Made by a program: the position numbers and the translations under genes. Of a stretch of DNA of 31,495 nucleotides, positions 1 through 7,558 are shown in pieces. The number at the start of each line of letters is the position of its first letter. Position 1 is the stretch's first letter. Below the pieces are notes generated by a model that saw only the letters and a list, made by a program, of their open reading frames with translations, did not search any database and was not told where the DNA came from. This DNA comes from an uncultured Bacteroides sp. (GTDB taxonomy: Bacteria > Bacteroidota > Bacteroidia > Bacteroidales > Bacteroidaceae): contig NZ_CASFWU010000022.1 in the NCBI RefSeq assembly GCF_949298305.1, positions 1 to 31,495 of the forward strand, given 5' to 3'.

Positions 1-105
1 GAACAGTCCGGCTTTTTCTTATCCATTGCCCGTTCTCGTGCGAGTTTTATCCAATCTGTTGATAGTCAAATAAAACCTACCTGATTACAACAAATATACA
101 AAAAA

Positions 106-145
106 GCCAGCTAATTCGCAATACTTTGTGTATGAATTAGTTGGC
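106..145 (-). terminator. Bidirectional terminator-like hairpin
   Basis: A 12-bp stem pairs 106-117 with 134-145 (one G-U pair) around a 16-nt loop. On the minus strand it is followed by six T; on the plus strand it is followed by TAATTTT. It may end the fhs/his transcript about 290 nt past the fhs stop, or end a plus-strand transcript entering from the left. Confidence 0.6.
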
Positions 146-253
146 TAATTTTATACTATTTACTGAATGTCCCTTTTTACATACACGAAACTACAAAATG
201 CCTTAATCATCTGCCAGGAGGAACAAATTCACTTTAGGAATCTTCTGTATCAC

Positions 254-319
254 CTCCGAGCCTCTTTCACTCCACCTCCAAGCCTCATTGATATTGTCTC
301 CGAGCCTCTTTGTTGCAGC
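254..319. repeat. Three tandem 22-bp repeats
   Basis: Units start at 254, 276 and 298. Each opens with a 14-bp conserved block, CTCCGAGCCTCTTT in units 1 and 3 and CTCCAAGCCTCATT in unit 2, followed by 8 variable bases. The spacing is exactly 22 bp twice. The array lies downstream of the fhs stop codon. The function is unknown. A 22-bp period is about two helical turns, so identical blocks would face the same side of the DNA. Confidence 0.75.
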
Positions 320-431
320 CGAAGAAAGTAGAGATAACAGTTGACAATAATATATCAATTGTCCTTTCCTGCAATCTCACACAGATCAGCCACCATCTCA
401 ACATGCCATTGCTCCAAGCAGAAACGAATGT

Positions 432-2102
432 CTAACTGAGTCCTTCAATCAATCCGTCCACTATGTCAATGTGGTCCGCCTGTGGTACTTTCGGCAGACC
501 AGGCATCCGCAGAATTTCGCCAGCAATGGCCACAATCATCTCCGCACCATGGTTCACCACAATGTCTTTGATGTGAAACTCAAAATTGTCCACCGCCCCA
601 TAAATTTTCGGATCGGCCGAAAAGGAGTATTGCGTCTTGGCTATACATATCGGATAGTGCGTAATGCCCATCTGTTCAATCAGCTTCAACATCTTACGTG
701 AATGGATGCTGTAAGTCACCACACTGGCTCCATATAGATTGCAAGCCACTTTCTCTATCTTGCGCTCCACGCTGTCGCTCTCTTCGTAAGTGAAGGCCAG
801 CGGCTTGGAAGGATGTTGTTCAACAGTGTCTACTACCAAGCGCGCAAGTTCTTCAGCCCCCTCACCTCCTTTCATAAAGGCATTGTTTACGGCAAAACCT
901 ACGCCCAGCTTCTCTTCGCAGTGACGGCGTATCATTTCCACCTCCTCATCAGTATCACTGGCAAAACGGTTGAAAGCCACCACTACTGTTTGACCGAACG
1001 AACGAAGGTTGCGCACATGCTTGTCCAAATTGCCGAAGCCTTCACGCAGTCCTTCCATATTAGGTTCTTTGATGCGTTCCAGACTTACCCCGCCGTGCAT
1101 CTTCAAGCCTTGTGCCGTTGCTACGATAACAGTCAGTTTGGGCTGCAAACCACTCTTGCGACACTTGATGTTATAGAACTTCTCCGCACCCAGGTCAGCT
1201 CCGAAACCAGCCTCAGTCACCACATAGTCACCAAAGGTCATGGCCATCTTGGTAGCCAGAATAGAATTGCAACCGTGGGCAATGTTGGCAAACGGTCCGC
1301 CGTGTACAAAAGCTGCCGTTCCCTCGGTAGTCTGCACCAGATTGGGGTTGATGGCATCCTTCAACAAGACAGTAATGGCTCCTGCCACTCCCAGTTCCTT
1401 TACTGTGAATGGAGTGCCGTCGAAACGGAAACCAAGAATGATATTCTCAACCCGACGGCGCAGGTCATCGAGGTCGCTGGCCAGACAAAGGATGGCCATG
1501 ATTTCCGAAGCGGGCGTAATATCAAATCCTGACTCCTGAGGCACACCGTTGGTACTCGGTCCCAATCCCGTCACAATGCTCCGCAACGAACGGTCGTTTA
1601 CGTCCAACACACGCCGCCAAATAATCTCCTTCAGTCCGAAACCGTCCGCCTGATGCTGGTAGAGATAATTGTCCAGCAAAGCCGAAATCATATTATGGGC
1701 AGAAGTAATGGCATGGAAATCGCCCGTGAAGTGAAGATTGATTTTCTCCATGGGCAACACCTGGGCATAGCCACCTCCGGCCGCCCCACCCTTCATGCCG
1801 AAACAAGGACCCAGCGACGGTTCGCGCAGAGCCACGATGGTTTTCTTGCCTATCCGGTTCAGTCCCAAAGCCAGCCCGATGGAGACAGTCGTCTTACCGA
1901 TACCCGTCTTTGTAGCCGTAATGGCTGTGACCAATATCAGATTACTTTTCTTCACCCGCTCCTCGTCTATCAGGTGTACGGGAATCTTGGCTATATAGCG
2001 GCCGTAGTTCTCCACCTCTTCGCGGGGAATCCCTACGCTTTCGGCCACCTGCTTGATTTTCTTCAGCTCAATGCTTCGAGCTATTTCTATATCAGATTTC
2101 AT
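432..2102 (-). CDS. fhs: Formate--tetrahydrofolate ligase
   Basis: This enzyme (10-formyl-THF synthetase) joins formate to tetrahydrofolate using ATP, giving 10-formyl-THF for purine synthesis and other one-carbon reactions in the cytoplasm. The 556-residue product has the usual length. The ATP-binding P-loop ATKTGIGKTT is at about residues 63-72, and the family block REPSLGPCFGMKGGAAGG starts near residue 93. The start MKSDIEIARSI is the only sensible one. It lies 39 bp after the hisB stop on the same strand, with no TAnnTTTG promoter box and only a weak 5-bp hairpin between them, so cotranscription with the his genes is possible. A sample line of its GC content is about 52%, lower than the his genes. 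The identification is secure; the operon link is inference. Confidence 0.97.
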   Translation of the reverse strand: MKSDIEIARSIELKKIKQVAESVGIPREEVENYGRYIAKIPVHLIDEERVKKSNLILVTAITATKTGIGKTTVSIGLALGLNRIGKKTIVALREPSLGPCFGMKGGAAGGGYAQVLPMEKINLHFTGDFHAITSAHNMISALLDNYLYQHQADGFGLKEIIWRRVLDVNDRSLRSIVTGLGPSTNGVPQESGFDITPASEIMAILCLASDLDDLRRRVENIILGFRFDGTPFTVKELGVAGAITVLLKDAINPNLVQTTEGTAAFVHGGPFANIAHGCNSILATKMAMTFGDYVVTEAGFGADLGAEKFYNIKCRKSGLQPKLTVIVATAQGLKMHGGVSLERIKEPNMEGLREGFGNLDKHVRNLRSFGQTVVVAFNRFASDTDEEVEMIRRHCEEKLGVGFAVNNAFMKGGEGAEELARLVVDTVEQHPSKPLAFTYEESDSVERKIEKVACNLYGASVVTYSIHSRKMLKLIEQMGITHYPICIAKTQYSFSADPKIYGAVDNFEFHIKDIVVNHGAEMIVAIAGEILRMPGLPKVPQADHIDIVDGLIEGLS

Positions 2103-2141
2103 AAAATATACTTACTGCATTTTTTACACAACAAAAAGTGC

Positions 2142-3290
2142 CTACAACACTCCCTTCGAACTGGGAAGTTCGTAGTGGTAGATGTCGCGCCGGACAGCCA
2201 TCTTGAGCGCACGGGCCAGGGCCTTGAAGATGCCCTCTATCTTGTGGTGCTCGTTCTGCCCCTCGGCCTTGATGTTGAGGTTCATGCGGGCAGCGTCGCT
2301 CAGTGACTTGAAGAAATGGAGGAACATCTCGGTGGGCATGTCGCCTATCTTCTCGCGCTTGAAGTCGGCATCCCACACCAGCCACGGGCGGCCGCCAAAG
2401 TCGAGGCATACTTGGCAAAGGCAATCGTCCATGGGAAGGGCGTAGCCGTAGCGTTCGATGCCCCGCTTACTGCCCAGGGAGCGGTAAAGGCATTCGCCCA
2501 GCGCCAGGGCAGTGTCCTCGATGGTGTGGTGTTCATCAACGTGCAGGTCGCCCTTGACGCGGATGGTGAGGTCCATGCCGCCGTGCTTGCCTATCTGCTC
2601 CAGCATGTGGTCGAAGAAGCCGAGGCCGGAGCAGATGTCACACCGGCCGCTGCCGTCCAGGTCGACGGCCACAAAGATGTCGGTCTCCTTGGTGGTGCGG
2701 CGCACCTCAGCCCGCCGTTCGCCCGCAAAGAGGAACTCGGCCACCCGGTCCCAGTCGGTAGTGGCCAGGGCACAGACCTGTTCCAGCCCCTCGCAGGCTG
2801 CCTGTCCGCCTTCAGAGAGAGGTTTCAGGGCGGTGGTGTCCGCCTGAAGGAAGATGGCGCGGCAACCCAGGTTCTTGGCCAGCTCCACGTCGGTGGGACG
2901 GTCGCCGATGACGAAACTGCCCGCCAGGTCGTATTCATCAGGGTTCATGTACTTGCCCAACATACCCGTGCGGGGCTTGCGGGTGGGAGCATTGTCGGCG
3001 GGCATGCTGCGGTCTATGCAGATGTCGTCGAAAGTGATGCCCTCGCCCTCCAGCGTCTTCATCATCAGGTTATGGGCGGGCCAGAAGGTCTCTTCGGGGA
3101 AGGAAGAGGTGCCCAGCCCGTCCTGGTTGGTGACCATGACAAACTCGAAGTCGAGCTTGCCGCGTATGAAACCCAGGTTGCGCATCACCTTGGGGTAGAA
3201 CTCCAGTTTCTCCAGCGAATCCAGCTGGTAGTCGACGGGCGGCTCGATGACCAGCGTCCCGTCGCGGTCTATAAACAATACTTTCTTCAT
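2142..3290 (-). CDS. hisB: Bifunctional histidinol-phosphatase / imidazoleglycerol-phosphate dehydratase
   Basis: HisB catalyses two steps of histidine synthesis: dehydration of imidazole glycerol phosphate and dephosphorylation of histidinol phosphate. I start it at MKKVLFIDRDGT (382 residues) because the HAD phosphatase motif D8-x-D10 follows at once; an upstream ATG at 3314 adds eight unrelated residues. The N-terminal half is the HAD phosphatase, with VTNQDG and GDRPTD motifs. From about residue 195 comes the dehydratase, with its two metal-binding motifs DEHHTIED and NEHHKIEG. The cysteine/histidine cluster that binds zinc in the E. coli phosphatase half (CxHxPxDxCxC) appears here as DRSMPADNAPT, so those ligands are lost. 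Third gene after hisG, 24 bp past hisC. Confidence 0.96.
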   Translation of the reverse strand: MKKVLFIDRDGTLVIEPPVDYQLDSLEKLEFYPKVMRNLGFIRGKLDFEFVMVTNQDGLGTSSFPEETFWPAHNLMMKTLEGEGITFDDICIDRSMPADNAPTRKPRTGMLGKYMNPDEYDLAGSFVIGDRPTDVELAKNLGCRAIFLQADTTALKPLSEGGQAACEGLEQVCALATTDWDRVAEFLFAGERRAEVRRTTKETDIFVAVDLDGSGRCDICSGLGFFDHMLEQIGKHGGMDLTIRVKGDLHVDEHHTIEDTALALGECLYRSLGSKRGIERYGYALPMDDCLCQVCLDFGGRPWLVWDADFKREKIGDMPTEMFLHFFKSLSDAARMNLNIKAEGQNEHHKIEGIFKALARALKMAVRRDIYHYELPSSKGVL

Positions 3291-3314
3291 GGTGTGTTTT
3301 CTCTCTTCAGTCAA

Positions 3315-4355
3315 TCAGTCCTTATACTTCTTCAGTGCCTCTATCAGCTTGGTGTTCTCCATCCGGGTGCCCACCGTGACGCGCAGGCAGTTGCCGCAGA
3401 GGGAGACGGAGTTGCGGTTGCGCACAATGATGCCTTCGCCCACCAGGTAGTTATAGATGCGGACGGCATCGGTGACGCGCACCAGGAAGAAGTTGGCGTC
3501 AGAAGGGAACATCTTCACCGTGCAGGGAAGGGCGGCGAACTGCTCCTCCAGGTCCTTGCGCTCCTCCTTCAGGGTCTTCACCCAGCGTTCTATCTCGTAG
3601 TAACGGTGGAGCATCTCCAGGGCCTGCTGTTGCGTCAGCTGGTTGACATTATAGGGATACTTGATTTTGCTGAAGATGCCGATAATCTCCGGCGAAGCGA
3701 ACGCCATGCCGAGGCGGATGGCCGCGCATCCCCAGGCTTTGGAGAAGGTCTGGAAGACAATCAGGTTGGGATGCCTGTCCAGTTCGGCCAGGAAGGTCGG
3801 CTGTTCGGAGAAGTCGTTGTAGGCCTCGTCCAGCACCACCAGTCCGTCGAAGCGGGCCAGCAGCTTCTCGATTTCCCCGCGTGAAAGGTCGTTGCCCGTG
3901 GGGTTGTTGGGCGAGCAGAGGAAGATGAGCTTGGTGTGCGCGTCGGCAGCGGCCAGCAGCTTGTCGGCCGAGAACTGGAAGTTGTCGTCGAGCAACACCT
4001 TGCGGTACTCCACGTCGTTCACCTCGGCACAAACCTGATACATGCCGTAGGTGGGGTCGATGGCCACCACATTGTCCACACGGGGCTCGCAGAAGGCACG
4101 GTAGACGAGGTCGATGGCCTCGTCGCTCCCGTTGCCCAGAAAGATGCGGTCGGGCGACACCTTCTTGACCTTGGCAAGCTCGGCCTTGAGCTCGGTCTGC
4201 AAGGGGTCGGGATAGCGGTTGTGCGGACAGTTGTAGGGGTTCTCGTTGGCATCGAGGAAGACGGATGCGGCAGCTCCCTTATATTCGTCGCGTGCCGAAG
4301 AATAGGGCTTCAGTCGCCAGATGTTCGGCCGGGTAAGTTCTTGAATGGTTTTCAT
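3315..4355 (-). CDS. hisC: Histidinol-phosphate aminotransferase
   Basis: HisC is a fold-type I PLP enzyme that moves an amino group from glutamate to imidazole acetol phosphate, giving histidinol phosphate. The 346-residue product shows DANENP near residue 35, NPTG at 151-154, DEAYNDF from 176, and the PLP lysine K206 in the motif TFSKAWG. The conserved RLGMAFA follows and R-x-T-V-G-T is near the C-terminus. All match the HisC family. It sits 21 bp after hisD and 24 bp before hisB, as expected for an operon. Confidence 0.96.
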   Translation of the reverse strand: MKTIQELTRPNIWRLKPYSSARDEYKGAAASVFLDANENPYNCPHNRYPDPLQTELKAELAKVKKVSPDRIFLGNGSDEAIDLVYRAFCEPRVDNVVAIDPTYGMYQVCAEVNDVEYRKVLLDDNFQFSADKLLAAADAHTKLIFLCSPNNPTGNDLSRGEIEKLLARFDGLVVLDEAYNDFSEQPTFLAELDRHPNLIVFQTFSKAWGCAAIRLGMAFASPEIIGIFSKIKYPYNVNQLTQQQALEMLHRYYEIERWVKTLKEERKDLEEQFAALPCTVKMFPSDANFFLVRVTDAVRIYNYLVGEGIIVRNRNSVSLCGNCLRVTVGTRMENTKLIEALKKYKD

Positions 4356-4376
4356 TGCGGGATGGTGATTATAGGG

Positions 4377-5669
4377 TTAAGATTCTTGCTTGATGGCCGC
4401 CAGCCGCAGGGTAACGGCATTCTTGTGGGCATCCAGGTGCTCGTTGGCCGCCATTGTCTCGATGGCAGGGCCTATGCGGCGGATGCCTTCGGGCGTAATC
4501 TCCTGGAAGGTAATCTTGCGGATGAAGCTGTCAAGGCTGACGCCGCTATACGCACGGGCATAGCCGTTGGTGGGCAGGGTGTGGTTGGTGCCCGACGCAT
4601 AGTCGCCTGCACTCTCGGGCGAGAGGGAGCCCAGGAAGACAGAGCCGGCATTGACCACACGGGCAGCCACGGACAGGTAGTCGGCGGTCTCCACAATGAG
4701 GTGCTCGGGGGCATAGGCATTGGTCAGGGCGAGGGCTTCGTCCATGTCGCGCACCAGGATGAGTTTGCTGTTCTCCAGCGAGCGGGCGGCAATCTCCTTG
4801 CGGGACAGGAGGGCCAGCTGCCTCTCCACCTCGGCCTTGACGGCCTGCTGCAAGGCTTCGGAGATAGTCACCAGCACAGCCTGGCTGTCCACTCCGTGCT
4901 CGGCCTGACTCAGCAGGTCGGCGGCCACGAAGGCGGGATTGGCCGTTGCATCGGCCAGGACTTCCACCTCGGAAGGGCCGGCGGGCATGTCGATGGCCAC
5001 GTCGCGCAGGCTGACCAGCTGCTTGGCGGCGGTGACATACTGGTTGCCGGGGCCGAATATCTTGTAGACGCGGGGCACGCTCTCGGTGCCGTAGGCCATG
5101 GCGGCGACGGCCTGGATGCCTCCGGCCTTGAAGATGCGGTCTACTCCCGCCACACGGGCGGCGAAGAGCACGGCGGGATGCACCTTGCCGTCACGGCCGG
5201 GAGGGGTGCAGAGCACAATCTCGCCACATCCGGCTATCTTGGCCGGGACGGCCAGCATCAGCACGGTGGAAAAGAGGGGAGCCGTGCCGCCGGGAATGTA
5301 GAGCCCCACCTTCTCGATGGGCACCGCCTTCTGCCAGCAGGTCACTCCCGGCTGGGTCTCCACCTTCCGTCCCTCGAAGCGCTGGGCGGCGTGGAAGGTC
5401 TCAATGTTGGCCTTGGCCAGCCGGATGGCGTCTTTCAGTTCGGGGCTGATGAGGGCTTCGGCCTCGTCCAGCTCGGCGGCACTGACGGCCAGGGCCTGTA
5501 GCCTTACTTTGTCAAACTGCTCTTCATAGTCCAGCACGGCACGGTCGCCCTCGGCCTTCACACGGCCGATGACGGTGCGCACGGTGTCGAAGAGGCTCTC
5601 CGTGTTCATCACAGGGCGCTTCAGGATGTCGGCCCATTGCGACTTGTCGGGATAGTTTATCAGTATCAT
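4377..5669 (-). CDS. hisD: Histidinol dehydrogenase
   Basis: HisD carries out the last two steps of histidine synthesis, oxidising histidinol to histidine with two NAD+. The 430-residue product has the normal length. The zinc ligands known from E. coli (Q259, H262, D360, H419) line up with Q255, H258, D356 and H415 here, at a constant offset of four. The signatures IPGGTAPLFSTVLM, IFGPGNQYV, LLSQAEHG and SAGDYASGTNHTLPT are all present. It starts 50 bp after the hisG stop, a slightly long gap that contains an AT-rich TATATATATA tract but no clear promoter. Confidence 0.97.
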   Translation of the reverse strand: MILINYPDKSQWADILKRPVMNTESLFDTVRTVIGRVKAEGDRAVLDYEEQFDKVRLQALAVSAAELDEAEALISPELKDAIRLAKANIETFHAAQRFEGRKVETQPGVTCWQKAVPIEKVGLYIPGGTAPLFSTVLMLAVPAKIAGCGEIVLCTPPGRDGKVHPAVLFAARVAGVDRIFKAGGIQAVAAMAYGTESVPRVYKIFGPGNQYVTAAKQLVSLRDVAIDMPAGPSEVEVLADATANPAFVAADLLSQAEHGVDSQAVLVTISEALQQAVKAEVERQLALLSRKEIAARSLENSKLILVRDMDEALALTNAYAPEHLIVETADYLSVAARVVNAGSVFLGSLSPESAGDYASGTNHTLPTNGYARAYSGVSLDSFIRKITFQEITPEGIRRIGPAIETMAANEHLDAHKNAVTLRLAAIKQES

Positions 5670-5719
5670 AATCGTCTGCCTTTATACCTTATATATATAT
5701 ACTACACACACTTTCACTC

Positions 5720-6574
5720 TCAGATAATCATCTTCTCGATGGGGAGCACCAGGATGCCTTCGGCGCCCAAGGCCTTCAGCTTGCCGATGATTTCCCAGAA
5801 GCACTTCTCGTCCAGCACGGTGTGGACGGAGCACCACCCTTTCTGTGCCAGCGGCATCACCGTGGGACTCTTCATGCCGGGCAGGACTGCGACAATCTCC
5901 TCCAGCTTTTCCTCCGGCGCGTTCATCAGCACGTATTTCTTGTCCTCGGCCGTCTTCACCGCGTCCATGCGGAAGAGCAGTTCGCGGAGTATCTCCTTCT
6001 TCTCGTCGCAGAGGTTCTTGTTGCCGATGAGCAGGGCTTCGGACTTCATCACCACTTCCACTTCCTTCAGGCGGTTGCTCACCAGCGTGGAGCCCGAGCT
6101 GACGATGTCGAAGATGGCGTCGGCCAGCCCGATGCCGGGCGACACCTCGACGGAGCCCGTGATGACGTGTACGTCGGCCTTCACGCCCTGCTCCTTCAGA
6201 TACTTGCCCAGAATGCCCGGATAGGAGGTGGCTATCTTCTTCCCCTCGAACCACTGCACGCCGGGATAGTCGATGTCCTTGGGCATGGCCAGCGAGAGGC
6301 GGCACTTGCTGAAGCCCAGCCGCTTGACGATTTCGGCGTCTTCGGCCCGCTCCATGAACTCGTTCTCACCCACGATGCCGATGTCGGCCACGCCGGTAGC
6401 CACCGTCTGCGGGATGTCGTCGTCGCGCAGGAACAACACTTCGATGGGAAAATTGGAGGACTGCACCAGCAGCGTGCGCTTGGTGGCGCTCAGCTTGATG
6501 TCCGATTCTTCGAGGAACGACATGGTTTCGTCGTAAAGGCGGCCTTTGGCCTGTACTGCAATTCTTAGTAACAT
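5720..6574 (-). CDS. hisG: ATP phosphoribosyltransferase, long form
   Basis: HisG is the committed first enzyme of histidine synthesis, joining ATP and PRPP to give phosphoribosyl-ATP. The 284-residue product is the long form: a periplasmic-binding-like catalytic region with the PRPP loop GSVEVSPGIGLAD at 140-152, then an ACT-like regulatory domain from about 211 to the end (VLMNAP ... PTVMPL ... VLPIEKM), which in this family binds histidine for feedback inhibition. A long-form HisG does not need HisZ, and none is seen here. It is the first structural gene behind the leader peptide and attenuator, so it should be controlled both by feedback and by attenuation. Confidence 0.97.
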   Translation of the reverse strand: MLLRIAVQAKGRLYDETMSFLEESDIKLSATKRTLLVQSSNFPIEVLFLRDDDIPQTVATGVADIGIVGENEFMERAEDAEIVKRLGFSKCRLSLAMPKDIDYPGVQWFEGKKIATSYPGILGKYLKEQGVKADVHVITGSVEVSPGIGLADAIFDIVSSGSTLVSNRLKEVEVVMKSEALLIGNKNLCDEKKEILRELLFRMDAVKTAEDKKYVLMNAPEEKLEEIVAVLPGMKSPTVMPLAQKGWCSVHTVLDEKCFWEIIGKLKALGAEGILVLPIEKMII

Positions 6575-6610
6575 TGTATTTTCTGAGTTTTTAATGATTA
6601 ATCCGGGTTG

Positions 6611-6656
6611 AAAAACAAAAACGAGACTTGCCCGAAAACATCGGTAAGCCTCGTTT
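6611..6656 (-). terminator. his operon attenuator terminator
   Basis: On the minus strand a 14-bp stem (6643-6656 with 6619-6632, with wobble pairs) and a 10-nt loop is followed by TTTTGTTTTT. It lies between the five-His leader peptide and hisG, ending 36 nt before the hisG start. A competing hairpin pairs 6692-6701 (ATCGGTGGGC on the minus strand) with 6640-6649 (GCTTACCGAT), ten pairs with two G-U, and would take the 5' arm of the terminator. This is the layout of a leader-peptide attenuator. Confidence 0.88.
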
Positions 6657-6685
6657 CTCTATGCCATTCCATCGCATACACACGC

Positions 6686-6748
6686 TCATCTGCCCACCGA
6701 TTGTTCGTCAGGTCCGTGATGATGGTGATGTGCTGCGATGTTCTTCAT
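6686..6748 (-). CDS. hisL: his operon leader peptide (20 aa, five consecutive His)
   Basis: This short frame encodes 20 residues: MKNIAA, five histidines in a row (complement of 6716-6730, codons CAT CAC CAT CAT CAC), then a tail ending QSVGR and a TGA stop. It starts about 23 nt after the predicted transcription start and is followed by a mutually exclusive antiterminator and terminator. Scarcity of charged His-tRNA should stall the ribosome on the His run, leave 6692-6701 free to form the antiterminator, and let transcription reach hisG. When histidine is plentiful the ribosome reaches the stop at 6686-6688, covers 6692-6701, and the terminator forms. The peptide itself probably has no other role. 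Confidence 0.88.
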   Translation of the reverse strand: MKNIAAHHHHHGPDEQSVGR

Positions 6749-6777
6749 TGTTCTCTTCTTTCTTGTTTTGAATGCGA

Positions 6778-6809
6778 CAAAAGTAAAGCATCCGTTTGAA
6801 ACTTCCAAA
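6778..6809 (-). promoter_or_regulatory. his operon promoter
   Basis: On the minus strand the -7 box TACTTTTG (6778-6785) matches TAnnTTTG and the -33 box TTTG (6806-6809) sits 20 bp upstream. Both match the Bacteroides primary-sigma consensus. The predicted start is near 6771, about 23 nt before the leader peptide ATG. Confidence 0.85.
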
Positions 6810-6898
6810 ATATTATCACAAAAAGTTTGATTTTTCTTTCAGAATACCGTCCGGCACCCGCCCGGAGGTTTCAATCCGGGGACACGCGCCCGCCGTTT

Positions 6899-7390
6899 TC
6901 AGAAGGGCGGCTGCACGTCTTCCTCCTCCACGTCGCAACGGCGGAAGAACATCTCCTTCTCCGCTTTCTCCGGCGAAAAGGTGAAATAAGTACATACGGC
7001 CTCCGTACACAGTTCGCCAGCCCGGTTGAAAAGGCGTGCGTCCACCACCACCAGGTTGCGCTTCTGCTCGCGGACGGAGGCCCGAAGGACCAGGTACTCG
7101 TCGTTGGTGGACACCGACTTGCGGTAGCGCGTTTCCATCCTGGAGGTCACCCCCGTGGTCTGCAGCCTGCGCAGTATCACCCACGCACATATCTCGTCCA
7201 GCAATACCGCCTGGATGCCGCCGTGCAGGGTGTTGAACCATCCCTGATACTCGGGACGCGGACGCCAGTAGCAGACCACCTCGTCGCCGTCCTCGTAAAA
7301 CTCCATCTTCACTCCCGCCTCGTTGCACGGAGCACACCCGAAGCAGTTATACCCTTCCATGTCTTTCCACGGATTCACTATCTTCTTCAT
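6899..7390 (-). CDS. PaaI-family hotdog thioesterase
   Basis: A 163-residue hotdog-fold protein, probably an acyl-CoA thioesterase. I start it at MKKIVNPWKDMEGY; the longer open frame up to 7537 adds 49 residues with no family resemblance. The N-terminal CFGCAPCNEAGVKM segment and the motif LHGG (55-58) followed by LLDE (63-66) are typical of PaaI/YigI-type thioesterases, where the HGG-to-acid pair forms the active site. The substrate cannot be told from sequence. A TACATTTG box upstream (7416-7423) may be its promoter. It stands alone between the his operon and the divergent DUF2264 gene. Confidence 0.85.
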   Translation of the reverse strand: MKKIVNPWKDMEGYNCFGCAPCNEAGVKMEFYEDGDEVVCYWRPRPEYQGWFNTLHGGIQAVLLDEICAWVILRRLQTTGVTSRMETRYRKSVSTNDEYLVLRASVREQKRNLVVVDARLFNRAGELCTEAVCTYFTFSPEKAEKEMFFRRCDVEEEDVQPPF

Positions 7391-7415
7391 ATCGCATACC
7401 GGTTTTATACGGCGA

Positions 7416-7423
7416 CAAATGTA
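7416..7423 (-). promoter_or_regulatory. Possible thioesterase promoter -7 box
   Basis: TACATTTG on the minus strand matches TAnnTTTG, giving a start near 7409 and a 5' leader of about 19 nt. No TTTG is found at the expected -33 distance, so the call is tentative. Confidence 0.4.
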
Positions 7424-7558
7424 GCAAAAAGTTATGTTATTTTCCCATTCCCGAAAAAACAAGTGCGGGAATTGGGTGGAATTGCAGGTTAATGCTACTT
7501 TTGCCAGCAGTTCGCCAACCGACGACATGCAATTCATTCATCATACATGATATCTATT

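Larger units (their letters stand above)
1..431. other. Intergenic region downstream of fhs
   Basis: No convincing complete gene is seen. The stretch holds a bidirectional terminator-like hairpin (106-145) and three tandem 22-bp units (254-319), listed separately. At the left edge a minus-strand ATG (complement of 24-26) opens a frame beginning MDKKKPDC that leaves the window after eight codons. A TATATTTG box (complement of 91-98) lies upstream of it, so a gene may start here, but there is far too little sequence to judge. If fhs is terminated at the hairpin, its mRNA would have a 3' untranslated region of about 290 nt that includes the repeats. Confidence 0.5.

Noticed and set aside
2316..5501. 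Long plus-strand open frames opposite hisB, hisC and hisD
   Set aside because: Shadows of the GC-rich his genes; no motifs.
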